A stretch of DNA of 19,208 nucleotides from an uncultured Methylotenera sp. (GCF_946479685.1 NZ_CAMLGS010000040.1:1-19208), one strand, 5' to 3'; positions 1 through 6,296 are shown, numbered from the stretch's first letter. Numbers and translations: made by a program. Notes: generated by a model from the sequence alone, not told the origin.

Positions 1-60
1 GCTCAATTACTGGCTCAATTACTGGCTCAATTACTGGCTCAATTACTGGCTCAATAACAG
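1..60. repeat. 12-bp in-frame tandem repeat (PVIE coding)
   Basis: The unit GCTCAATTACTG is repeated exactly four times (1-48). A fifth copy (49-60) has two changes, both synonymous on the minus strand. Read on the minus strand each unit encodes Pro-Val-Ile-Glu. The array reaches base 1, so its true length is unknown. It sits in the linker of the partial glycosylase gene. Confidence 0.95.
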
Positions 61-220
61 GGCTTAATAATGGTGTGGCTTCTAGTATTGCTTCAGTCGC
101 GTTGATAGCTACGGGTTCTAGCACATGCATTGTCTGCACGCTAGGCAACGGCGCTTTTAATTGCCACACAGGTAGCAATTCCAGCTCACGTAGCACTTCC
201 TCACGCGTCATCAAACTCAT
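1..220 (-). CDS. Uracil-DNA glycosylase (family 4 type), N-terminal part only
   Basis: An open frame begins with ATG at 220 and runs off the left edge, giving about 73 residues. Its ATG overlaps the rimI stop as ATGA (217-220), so it is the third gene of the tsaB-rimI run. The first residues (MSLMTREEVLRELELLPVWQ) resemble the N-terminal helix of betaproteobacterial family-4 uracil-DNA glycosylases, which remove uracil from DNA and carry a 4Fe-4S cluster. After it comes a variable linker, here ending in five copies of PVIE. The catalytic domain and its cysteines lie outside the window, so the function rests on the N-terminal pattern and on the usual position of this gene after rimI. The frame is short because the window cuts it, but it is open throughout and translationally coupled. 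Confidence 0.65.
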   Translation of the reverse strand, partial: MSLMTREEVLRELELLPVWQLKAPLPSVQTMHVLEPVAINATEAILEATPLLSPVIEPVIEPVIEPVIEPVIE

Positions 221-678
221 ATTGCCAGCCCCATTAAAATTGCGTCTTCACGCCCTTGATGCGCTGGGTAATAACCACGGCGCACCGCCATTTCATTAAA
301 CCCAATGTTCTCGTATAACGCAATGGCTGAGATATTGCTGGCTCTTACCTCTAAAAACATATTGGCTGCGCCCAATGCTCGCGCAATGCTGATCATGTGT
401 TCCAGTAACAAACGCCCCAGACCTTGTTTTTGGTAAGCTTTACTGATGCTTAAGTTTAGCAAGTGTGCCTCATCCAGCACCATCATCATCAAAGCATAGC
501 CCACGATTTTTTCATCATGCAGCAACACCCAGGCGCTATGCGCAGATTTAAGTGAGTCAGCAAAGTTGCCACGTGTCCACGGGTGTGAGTAAATGTGCGG
601 CTCAATCTCCATGATTGCGTCCAAATCAGCAACTGTCATGGCACGGAATTGATATTGTGGCTTTGGTACTGCACTCAT
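217..678 (-). CDS. rimI: Ribosomal protein S18 alanine N-acetyltransferase RimI
   Basis: This is a 153-residue GNAT acetyltransferase, close to the length of E. coli RimI (148). RimI acetylates the N-terminal alanine of ribosomal protein S18 using acetyl-CoA. The acetyl-CoA loop is visible as QKQGLG (residues 83-88), and the family block with LEVRASN and LYENIGF covers 109-127, followed by RRGYYP (133-138). E110 and Y122 line up with the catalytic Glu103 and Tyr115 of the E. coli enzyme, with a constant offset of seven. The start overlaps the tsaB stop by ATGA (675-678) and the stop overlaps the next gene in the same way, so all three are probably translated in a coupled manner from one transcript. 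Confidence 0.93.
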   Translation of the reverse strand: MSAVPKPQYQFRAMTVADLDAIMEIEPHIYSHPWTRGNFADSLKSAHSAWVLLHDEKIVGYALMMMVLDEAHLLNLSISKAYQKQGLGRLLLEHMISIARALGAANMFLEVRASNISAIALYENIGFNEMAVRRGYYPAHQGREDAILMGLAI

Positions 679-1364
679 AAACGTAAGCCCTGCTCACGCT
701 CTGCAGTTTTCAGTGCCACACGATTGCGTATATAAATTGGCATCGCATGCTCAGCCGACTTGGCCTCGCCTGCTGCAAATGTGGGTTGCGCTAAGGTAAG
801 CACCGCACTGGCCATCGGCAATAGCGCTGGCTGCGTAGAAAGCACCTGTCCTCGGTAAGCCTGTGTCAGTATGTCGCCATAAGTTTGCCAGCCACTACCC
901 ACGCCCACCCAGTCATCGCCGTCAAGCGCAGGAACCGCGTCTGGTTTATATAAGCCCGGTGCAATCACCGCCTGCCAAACCGTAGCCTCTTTCACATATA
1001 CCGCGTGATACACCTCACCCATGCGCGCATCCAAGCACGCAATCACTTTGGTCGCTGCGCTAGCCTCGGCCAATGCCATTAAAGTACACACCCCAACCAC
1101 CGGCAGATTCGCTCCGAAGCCCAAGCCTTGCGCTACGCCAGCAGCAATACGCACACCGGTAAAGGAGCCAGGGCCAGCACCAAACGCTAAGCCATCTAAA
1201 TCCTGCAGTTGCAAACCAGCTTGATTCAATAACTGCTGAATCTGCGGCAAAATAATTTGCGAGTGGGTTTGTCCGGCCAACACGTCGTAGTTAAACACAG
1301 TGTTATCGCGCGCGATGGCGAGTGATAAATACTCAGTGGAGGTATCAAAAGCTAATAGATTCAT
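675..1364 (-). CDS. tsaB: tRNA threonylcarbamoyladenosine biosynthesis protein TsaB
   Basis: The 229-residue protein matches TsaB (YeaZ; 231 residues in E. coli), an ASKHA-fold protein that forms a complex with TsaD and TsaE to make t6A37 on ANN-decoding tRNAs. Family marks are the N-terminal LAFDTSTE (4-11), HSQ (34-36), GPGSFTGVRI (64-73) and DARMGEVY (112-119). TsaB is a catalytically inactive paralogue of TsaD, so no active-site metal ligands are expected. The ATG at 1364 has no clear Shine-Dalgarno sequence. It heads the coupled run tsaB-rimI-glycosylase. A spacer of about 150 bases separates it from arfB upstream, so it may have its own promoter, which I could not place. Confidence 0.93.
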   Translation of the reverse strand: MNLLAFDTSTEYLSLAIARDNTVFNYDVLAGQTHSQIILPQIQQLLNQAGLQLQDLDGLAFGAGPGSFTGVRIAAGVAQGLGFGANLPVVGVCTLMALAEASAATKVIACLDARMGEVYHAVYVKEATVWQAVIAPGLYKPDAVPALDGDDWVGVGSGWQTYGDILTQAYRGQVLSTQPALLPMASAVLTLAQPTFAAGEAKSAEHAMPIYIRNRVALKTAEREQGLRL

Positions 1365-1419
1365 TGGTTAATTTTTTAAATGACACTGTTCAAATTACGC
1401 AGGCGTTAATGCGCTGGAG

Positions 1420-1518
1420 TTAATGCACAAGAACCAGCCGTGCCCAGATTGGCCTTAAATATATGTGAATCATCATCAACACAGCTAAGACAGCAATCAC
1501 AGGAAAAACTCTGCGCAC
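1420..1518 (-). CDS. Candidate 32-residue membrane peptide (doubtful)
   Basis: A short open frame starts with GTG at 1518, overlapping the TAG stop of arfB by one base (TAGTG), and ends with TAA at 1422-1420. The product starts with three basic residues or neighbours (VRRVFP) and then has a hydrophobic stretch (VIAVLAVLMMIHIYL), followed by RPIWARLVLVH, so it would be a single membrane segment with basic flanks. There is no clear Shine-Dalgarno sequence; expression would rely on coupling to arfB. I recognise no family. An open frame of this size can arise by chance, and the main support is the stop-start overlap and the membrane-like composition. Confidence 0.22.
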   Translation of the reverse strand: MRRVFPVIAVLAVLMMIHIYLRPIWARLVLVH

Positions 1519-1922
1519 TACTCACCCGCTATTTTGCCACGCAATTGCTTTAAATGCCCGCGTTGTGATTTAGTTTCTAAGCGACGCAGTTTAGAGCCGT
1601 AAGTGGGGCGCGTAGTGTAACGCGTAGGTTTAACGTGATTAGCCGCATTAACAATCTCATGCAGGCGCTCAATAGCGTCTTTCTTATTCGCCTCTTGCGT
1701 GCGATATTGCTGCGCTTTGATTATCAACACACCATCTGCATTGATGCGATTATCCTTGAGGTGCAGCAGGCGCTGTTTCAGCCAGTCACTCAAACTTGAA
1801 GCCTGAATATCAAACCGCAGATGAATCGCGCTGGACACCTTATTCACATTCTGCCCACCTGCACCTTGCGCGCGAATTGCACTAAGCTCGTACTCACTTT
1901 CTGGAATCTGAATAACATGCAT
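1518..1922 (-). CDS. arfB: Alternative ribosome-rescue factor ArfB (YaeJ)
   Basis: ArfB is a peptidyl-tRNA hydrolase that frees ribosomes stalled on mRNAs without a stop codon. The 134-residue protein has the catalytic GGQ at 22-24 inside the class I release-factor-like block RAQGAGGQNVNKVSSAIHLR (17-36). The C-terminal third is rich in lysine and arginine (PTYGSKLRRLETKSQRGHLK, about 107-126), as expected for the tail that probes the empty mRNA channel. The length is near E. coli YaeJ (140), whereas full release factors are about 360 residues, so this is not PrfA or PrfB. The start is ATG at 1922; no Shine-Dalgarno sequence is evident. It probably forms its own transcription unit. Confidence 0.93.
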   Translation of the reverse strand: MHVIQIPESEYELSAIRAQGAGGQNVNKVSSAIHLRFDIQASSLSDWLKQRLLHLKDNRINADGVLIIKAQQYRTQEANKKDAIERLHEIVNAANHVKPTRYTTRPTYGSKLRRLETKSQRGHLKQLRGKIAGE

Positions 1923-1992
1923 CGCGATAAATTTAGAGCTTAGATTAAAAAGGCAACTATAGAGCCAATCAGTTTAAGAGATGGACAAAATT

Positions 1993-2022
1993 AAAAAAGC
2001 CGACCCAAAAGTCAGCTTTTTT
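1993..2022 (-). terminator. Rho-independent terminator after the small secreted protein gene
   Basis: The arms AAAAAAGCCGAC (1993-2004) and GTCAGCTTTTTT (2011-2022) pair with one wobble around a six-base loop. Read on the minus strand the stem ends in a run of six T. It lies about 50 bases past the stop at 2070. The A/T-rich flanks also allow it to act on the plus strand. Confidence 0.8.
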
Positions 2023-2069
2023 AATGTATTTACCGCACAACGGCAGTAACTGTGTATTTCAGTAGCCGC

Positions 2070-2318
2070 TTAAATTTGCGGTTTTTGGTTTGTAACCGTG
2101 CTCATCTTCACGTTTTTCGGCGCAGCTGTTTCTTTTACCGCAGCTTTAACCGCTGCCGGTTTAGCTACAGGCTGGCTACGCATATGAGCGGCCACCCCTG
2201 CACCAGCTTCGGCGGTACAGCCACCGCCCATCACGGTTTTATTGCAGTCGCCGGCAAAGCTCAAAGTTGACGCAGAAAAAAGTACAGTAGCAAAAAACGC
2301 AGATAACAAACGAGACAT
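2070..2318 (-). CDS. Small secreted protein of unknown function
   Basis: The product is 82 residues. I start it at ATG 2318; a TTG four codons upstream is in frame, but the GGAA just before the ATG fits a weak ribosome site and the signal peptide is better with the ATG. Residues 1-22 form a typical Sec signal peptide (basic start, hydrophobic core, SFA then GDC). The mature part has two cysteines eight residues apart (CNKTVMGGGC) that could form a disulfide or bind metal. The rest is rich in Ala, Lys, Val and Pro and looks unstructured. I recognise no family. It stands alone between the helicase gene and arfB and has its own terminator. Confidence 0.7.
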   Translation of the reverse strand: MSRLLSAFFATVLFSASTLSFAGDCNKTVMGGGCTAEAGAGVAAHMRSQPVAKPAAVKAAVKETAAPKNVKMSTVTNQKPQI

Positions 2319-2351
2319 ATTGAATTCCAAAAGTTTAAAACGTATGCAAAA

Positions 2352-2383
2352 TTTTTAGCACCATATAAAAATGCCGCTAAAAA
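2352..2383. repeat. Perfect 8-bp inverted repeat upstream of the small secreted gene
   Basis: TTTTTAGC (2352-2359) and GCTAAAAA (2376-2383) are exact reverse complements separated by 16 bases. The site lies between the helicase stop (2496) and the start of the secreted-protein gene (2318). It could be a weak terminator for the helicase transcript, since the minus strand continues into TTTTGC, or an operator for the small gene. Confidence 0.35.
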
Positions 2384-2455
2384 CATAAAGGACGCGCATT
2401 TTAAACTAATTAGGAAAGCAAAAAAACGGAATTTGTTGGCACCATTACTTTTACC

Positions 2456-2475
2456 AAGCTTGCGTTTACAAGCTT
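2456..2475. repeat. 7-bp perfect hairpin 20 bases past the helicase stop
   Basis: AAGCTTG (2456-2462) and CAAGCTT (2469-2475) pair around a six-base loop. The sequence after it on the minus strand is only moderately T-rich, so it is not a classic terminator, but it is well placed to protect or end the helicase mRNA. CAAGC at 2469 can instead pair with GCTTG at 2486-2490. Confidence 0.35.
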
Positions 2476-2495
2476 ACAGTTACAGGCTTGCCAGT

Positions 2496-4427
2496 TTAAT
2501 GATCCGCAAAAAACGCCTGCACATCACTCAACACCCGCGTACGCTTGAATGGTGGCAGACTTTGCCAGATACGTTTACCGTACGTTTTGGTAATCAAACG
2601 CGGGTCACAAATCATCAGCACACCACGGTCATTTTCATCGCGAATCAGGCGCCCGGCCCCTTGCTTTAGGGTAATGACGGAATACGGCAGTTGGTACTCC
2701 ATAAATGCATTTTTACCTTCCGCATTCAGCTTATCTACTCGCGCAGATAGCACCGGGTCATCCGGCGGCGCAAACGGCAATTTATCGATAATCACCACGC
2801 TTAATGCCTCACCGCGCACATCTACGCCTTCCCAAAAGCTTTGGCTGCCAACCAGCACGGCATTACCCAGTTTACGGAAACGCTCCAGCAGTTCGGTGCG
2901 TGAGGTATCACCTTGCAACAGCAGCGGGCTTTCAATGCCATTTTCCGCAAACGCATCTTTCAGCAAGGCATGAATCTCACGCATCGCGCGCAAACTGGTG
3001 GATAGTACAAACGCGCGCCCACCACTCGCCTGCAGCACTGGCAGCGCAGCCGCTACCACGCAAGCGGTATAGGATGGATGATTGGGGTCCGGCATATCGG
3101 GCGGCACATAAAACAATGCCTGCTCTTGATAATTAAATGGGCTTTGCCAGGAAGCGGTAGCAGCGGCCTGCAAACCCATTTGTGCTAAATAATGGCTGAA
3201 GTCATTCTTAACCGCCAGCGTGGCAGAGGTAAATATCCAGGCGCGCGGCTGTGCATTGAGCTGCTTACCAAAGCCTTCGGCCACACTGAGCGGCGTAGCA
3301 TGCAGCTGTACAGATTGCGTAAACACTTCCACCCAGCGCACTAAGTTATTATTTTCTGCGGCATGCCAGCGGCTGAGCAAATCATATAGCGCCATACTGC
3401 GTTGCCAGCATTTTTCCAGCAGCGGGTCGCGCGCGGCTTGCGTCTCCAGCACCTTAGCCAAGGCTTGCAGCTGTTCCTGCATATGCGTAAATGTAGATTC
3501 AAAATTCTTTAATGCCAGCGCTTTTTGCACCGGCATGCGTGAACCTTCATACGAGAAAATCAACCTAAAGTCTTTGCACGCTTTTTCCAGTACGGGAATC
3601 ACCTCACCTAGCTGCACGCAGTCTTTAGCCAAGCTTAAATACGCCGCGGTACAGTCGCGTGCCAGCTCAATTAATTGGCTGGTGGAAATATCCTCACCAA
3701 AGAATAAACCCGCCACTTCCGGCAATTGGTGCGCCTCGTCAAAGATAACGGTATTGGCGCTAGGCAGCAGTTCGGCCACGCCTTCGTCACGCAGCATCAC
3801 ATCCGCAAAAAATAAATGATGGTTTACCACCACCACATCAGCAGCGAGCGCCTGTTTGCGCGCTTCCATCACAAAACACTCTTTGTAGAAGTTGCAATCC
3901 CCACCTAGGCAGTTATCGCGGGTTGAGGTAACACTAGCCCATATCGTGGCATTTTCAGGTACGGTGTTCAGCTCGCCCTTATCGCCGGTTTTGCTGTTCT
4001 CAGCAAAAGCCTTGATGACATGCACATATTTAGCATCATCTCTCGCCAAAAAGCGCCCTTCGTTCGCAGCACGTTCCAGATGATAATGGCACACATAGTT
4101 GGAACGACCTTTTAGCATGGCAACCGTCACCGGTACTTTCAATGCATCTCGCACATTGGGCAGATCGCGGCTAAACAGTTGGTCTTGTAGATTTTTGGTA
4201 CCGGTAGAAATAATGACTTTACCGCCAGTCAGCAACGCAGGCACCAAATAGGCGAAGGTCTTGCCGGTACCGGTACCAGCTTCTGCAACCAATTGGGTAT
4301 TGTGCTCAATGGCATCGGCAATCGCCAATGCCATTTCCAATTGCTGGGTGCGCTCGTGATAGCCAGCAATGTGGGAAGCTAAAATGCCATCTTTCTCAAA
4401 AACCTGGCGGATATTGTGTTCACTCAT
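2496..4427 (-). CDS. yoaA: YoaA/DinG-type ATP-dependent 5'-3' DNA helicase with Fe-S cluster
   Basis: This is an XPD-like superfamily 2 helicase of 643 residues, nearer to YoaA (636 in E. coli) than DinG (716). It shows the Q-motif region around R26-Q28, Walker A EAGTGTGKT (49-57, K56), DEAH (230-233), motif V in SQSFWEGVDV and motif VI in QGAGRLIRDENDRG near the C-terminus. Four cysteines between motifs I and II, C113, C173, C178 and C184, have the spacing of the DinG 4Fe-4S ligands. Such helicases unwind forked or damaged DNA; YoaA in E. coli works with the clamp-loader chi subunit. The ATG at 4427 has no Shine-Dalgarno sequence. It is divergent from the NlpC/P60 gene with about 100 bases between them. 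I saw no LexA-like box, so SOS control is not supported. Confidence 0.9.
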   Translation of the reverse strand: MSEHNIRQVFEKDGILASHIAGYHERTQQLEMALAIADAIEHNTQLVAEAGTGTGKTFAYLVPALLTGGKVIISTGTKNLQDQLFSRDLPNVRDALKVPVTVAMLKGRSNYVCHYHLERAANEGRFLARDDAKYVHVIKAFAENSKTGDKGELNTVPENATIWASVTSTRDNCLGGDCNFYKECFVMEARKQALAADVVVVNHHLFFADVMLRDEGVAELLPSANTVIFDEAHQLPEVAGLFFGEDISTSQLIELARDCTAAYLSLAKDCVQLGEVIPVLEKACKDFRLIFSYEGSRMPVQKALALKNFESTFTHMQEQLQALAKVLETQAARDPLLEKCWQRSMALYDLLSRWHAAENNNLVRWVEVFTQSVQLHATPLSVAEGFGKQLNAQPRAWIFTSATLAVKNDFSHYLAQMGLQAAATASWQSPFNYQEQALFYVPPDMPDPNHPSYTACVVAAALPVLQASGGRAFVLSTSLRAMREIHALLKDAFAENGIESPLLLQGDTSRTELLERFRKLGNAVLVGSQSFWEGVDVRGEALSVVIIDKLPFAPPDDPVLSARVDKLNAEGKNAFMEYQLPYSVITLKQGAGRLIRDENDRGVLMICDPRLITKTYGKRIWQSLPPFKRTRVLSDVQAFFADH

Positions 4428-4442
4428 AGAGTCGAATTATCC

Positions 4443-4462
4443 CATGAGTTAACGCGCTCATG
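4443..4462. promoter_or_regulatory. Inverted repeat in the divergent yoaA / nlpC spacer
   Basis: CATGAG (4443-4448) and CTCATG (4457-4462) form a perfect 6-bp dyad with an eight-base spacer. It lies just upstream of a GATAAT hexamer (minus strand, 4441-4436) that is a possible -10 for the helicase gene. An operator is possible but unproven. Confidence 0.3.
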
Positions 4463-4491
4463 TGTGCTTTTAACTTGAGTTAGCACCACAT

Positions 4492-4520
4492 TTGGTACTT
4501 TTGGCTAAGTTTACTATAAT
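4492..4520 (+). promoter_or_regulatory. Sigma-70 promoter for the NlpC/P60 gene
   Basis: A TTGGTA -35 (4492-4497) and a perfect TATAAT -10 (4515-4520) are separated by exactly 17 bases. The predicted start of transcription, six to eight bases past the -10, coincides with the GTG start codon at 4527, so the message would have no leader. Confidence 0.75.
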
Positions 4521-4526
4521 GGGTCC

Positions 4527-5075
4527 GTGGCAAAATTCACTTACTACAATTATTTAGTTTGTTTAGTGCTTGCACTCGCCAGCGCATCTTGCGCGGCAAC
4601 CCCTAATGGGCTGACCAGCACAAACACACTAACAGAGAAAGCTGCGCCTGCTGAACCAGCAGAGGCTCACCACGCTTGGCCGGAGCGTGCGCGTGAAGTA
4701 TTAGTAAGCGCCCTCAGTCTCACCGGCATCACCTACAAATATGGCGGCACTTCACCAGAAACCGGTTTTGATTGCAGCGGTTTTGTGCGTTACGTGTACC
4801 AGCAAGCCACTAACTTAAGCCTGCCACATGGGGCAAAAGCCATTAGCCAGATTGGTAAGTCAGTATCTAAAAGTGATTTGCAGCCGGGTGACTTAGTGTT
4901 CTTCAACACACTTAAATCAACCTTTTCGCATGTAGGTATTTATGTAGGTAACAACCGCTTTATTCACTCGCCGAGCAGCGGTGGCGGTGTGCGTGTAGAT
5001 GATATGCAGACCAGCTACTGGAGCAAGCGCTTTAATGGCGCCCAGCGCATCGAGCCTGAGCAAGATAAGAATTAA
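4527..5075 (+). CDS. NlpC/P60 family peptidoglycan endopeptidase
   Basis: The 182-residue protein has an N-terminal secretion signal (hydrophobic 9-21) ending at C22. The residues before C22 (ASAS) are not a good lipobox, so it could be a lipoprotein or simply exported. The NlpC/P60 domain spans about 52-175 with catalytic Cys83 in FDCSGFV, His135 in FSHVGIYVG and His147 in FIHSP. Such enzymes cut the D-Glu to diamino-acid bond of peptidoglycan stems. The start is GTG at 4527; no other start in frame keeps the signal peptide. There is no Shine-Dalgarno sequence, and the promoter -10 ends six bases before the GTG. It stands alone and is divergent from the helicase gene. It resembles Spr/MepS-type proteins in size, but I cannot assign an exact orthologue. 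Confidence 0.9.
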   Translation: MAKFTYYNYLVCLVLALASASCAATPNGLTSTNTLTEKAAPAEPAEAHHAWPERAREVLVSALSLTGITYKYGGTSPETGFDCSGFVRYVYQQATNLSLPHGAKAISQIGKSVSKSDLQPGDLVFFNTLKSTFSHVGIYVGNNRFIHSPSSGGGVRVDDMQTSYWSKRFNGAQRIEPEQDKN

Positions 5076-5119
5076 ATCAAACCCAAGTAAACCAAACTCT
5101 AGCTAAACCAAACCCAAGC
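5073..5119. repeat. Three imperfect 15-16-bp tandem copies beginning at the nlpC stop
   Basis: Copies start at 5073, 5088 and 5104 and share TAAAYCAAACYC followed by a short A/G-rich end. The first begins on the TAA stop of the NlpC/P60 gene. No protein or hairpin role is visible. Confidence 0.6.
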
Positions 5120-5164
5120 GCCAAAGGCCTGACGTCTTGAGCCAACAAGGTTAACCCAACCAAC

Positions 5165-5193
5165 AAAAAAACTGGCGGACAAATGCCACCAGT
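5165..5193 (-). terminator. Terminator of the ferritin-like gene
   Basis: ACTGGCGG (5171-5178) pairs with CCACCAGT (5186-5193), with one wobble, around a seven-base loop. On the minus strand it runs into six T (5170-5165). It lies about 40 bases past the stop at 5235 and between convergent genes, so it may also slow the nlpC transcript. Confidence 0.75.
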
Positions 5194-5234
5194 CTATATT
5201 CAACGCTAAGCTTTACTTCAGCGTGCAACCTCAA

Positions 5235-5693
5235 TTAAGCATGGAATTTAGCCAAATCACCAGGCTTGCGTAGCATTTTATCTACCTCACCCAAATGCAG
5301 CTCTTCTTGGTAAATCATTTCTCTGGCGTACTCTTCCAACATCACTGAATCACCTTCTACCAGCTTCAACAATGCTTTGTAGGCATTCAAAGCTGCGGTT
5401 TCGTGCGCTAAAGACTCACGCAGAATATCGCCGATATCATGATTATGGGTTTCTAATAATGGGCCAATGGCCAATGATGGGTGACCGCCTAAATGCGTAA
5501 TGATCTCGCCCGCTTTATTTGCATGATCTAAAGACTCAGTTGCCTGACTGCGCAACCATGACACAATAGGAATACGGTTGTAACCAAACACCATCAACGA
5601 ATAGTGGGTGTATCTTACAACCCCTGCTAATTCAAACTCTAAAATCGTATTGAGTGCGTCCACAATAGGACTGTTATCGTGATGATCTGCCAT
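5235..5693 (-). CDS. Ferritin-like / bacterioferritin-type protein
   Basis: The 152-residue protein has the four-helix ferritin-like fold of bacterioferritins, which oxidise and store iron. Start is ATG at 5693 because AGGA lies seven bases upstream and the protein begins MADHHDN; the open frame extends upstream but that part (23 residues) is not family-like. Candidate metal ligands, by alignment in my head with E. coli Bfr, are E21 (in LNTILEFEL), H57 (in ESLDHANK), E98 (in LAHETAA), and E130 and H133 (in QEELHLGE). The second-helix glutamate would be E53, shifted by one, and the haem methionine position is not Met, so haem binding and full ferroxidase activity should not be assumed. It follows the SelW-like gene by 108 bases on the same strand and ends at a clear terminator. 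Confidence 0.8.
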   Translation of the reverse strand: MADHHDNSPIVDALNTILEFELAGVVRYTHYSLMVFGYNRIPIVSWLRSQATESLDHANKAGEIITHLGGHPSLAIGPLLETHNHDIGDILRESLAHETAALNAYKALLKLVEGDSVMLEEYAREMIYQEELHLGEVDKMLRKPGDLAKFHA

Positions 5694-5801
5694 TTTGTAA
5701 TCCTTTCTTATAAAAAATACATCGCCCGATGCTGAACCGGCCACGTTTACATACCGACGCATGCGATAGACGACTAACGCTAAAATGTCAGCGCTTAAGT
5801 A

Positions 5802-6092
5802 TTAATCCTCAACAGTCGTTTTATCACTATGCCCCAAATGGCGGTCTGGGTCTACTCTATCACGCACCAGTTGCTTAATCTCTTTGGCTTCAGGGAACCG
5901 ACCCGCCTCTTTTCTGGAGAAAATCAGCTCATCATTCAAGCGCACCTCAAAAATGCCGCCAGTGCCTGGCCGTAACGCCACGCTGTATAAATCCTGCTCA
6001 AACGTGGTTAGCAGCTCTTGCGCCAGCCATGCTGCGCGCAATAACCAACGGCATTGCGTGCAATAAGTGATTTCAACAATATATTTACTCAA
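5802..6092 (-). CDS. SelT/SelW/SelH family (Rdx) thioredoxin-like protein
   Basis: This 96-residue protein starts MSKYIVEITYCTQCRWLLRA and carries a CxxC at C11-C14 after the first beta strand, as in bacterial SelW-like proteins; cysteine takes the place of selenocysteine. The body GTGGIFEVRLNDELIFSRK (43-61) and FPEAKEIKQLVRDRV (66-80) fits the thioredoxin-like Rdx fold. The biochemical role is unknown; a redox function is generally assumed. The start is TTG at 6092, with GGGA eight bases upstream; I see no better ATG. The ferritin-like gene lies downstream on the same strand, so the two may form an operon linked to redox or iron handling, although a 108-base gap allows independent transcription. 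Confidence 0.85.
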   Translation of the reverse strand: MSKYIVEITYCTQCRWLLRAAWLAQELLTTFEQDLYSVALRPGTGGIFEVRLNDELIFSRKEAGRFPEAKEIKQLVRDRVDPDRHLGHSDKTTVED

Positions 6093-6249
6093 TTTGTATG
6101 TCCCGACTGATATAGTTTAATATGCGTAGAGCGCAATATAATGATCAAACTCTGAAACTAAAAAATATTTGGCAACTCATAGTTATCGCTAGGCTAGTGA
6201 TTTAGCAGGGCAAATCTAGCGCAATGAACCCGAATCTATCTTTGATATG

Positions 6250-6296
6250 TCAACCAGATAAGGTTGAATTATTAAAGCGAGTTGAGATATTAAAGC
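6250..6296 (+). promoter_or_regulatory. Dyad and direct repeats upstream of ctpA
   Basis: TCAACC (6250-6255) and GGTTGA (6262-6267) are a perfect dyad with a six-base spacer. TATTAAAGC occurs twice just after it (6270-6278 and 6288-6296), 18 bases apart. TTGAAT (6264-6269) and TATTAA (6288-6293), 18 bases apart, could be a weak promoter for ctpA. The remainder of the 6093-6338 spacer shows nothing I can identify. Confidence 0.35.

Noticed and set aside
75..299. Plus-strand open frame over the rimI / glycosylase junction
   Set aside because: It is antisense to two coupled genes with recognisable proteins; low-complexity Ser/Thr product.
3220..3819. A 199-codon plus-strand open frame within the helicase gene
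   Set aside because: It is antisense to a helicase frame with intact motifs, its product is Ser/Cys/Ala-rich with no domain, and there is no ribosome site. It is a shadow frame.
5707..5736. TATAAG with TTCAGC 18 bases upstream as a promoter of the ferritin-like gene
   Set aside because: The implied transcription start falls after the Shine-Dalgarno sequence of that gene, which would make the good ribosome site useless; the -35 is also poor.
5694..5762. 23-residue upstream extension of the ferritin-like protein
   Set aside because: AGGA seven bases before ATG 5693 and the family-like MADHHDN start argue against it.
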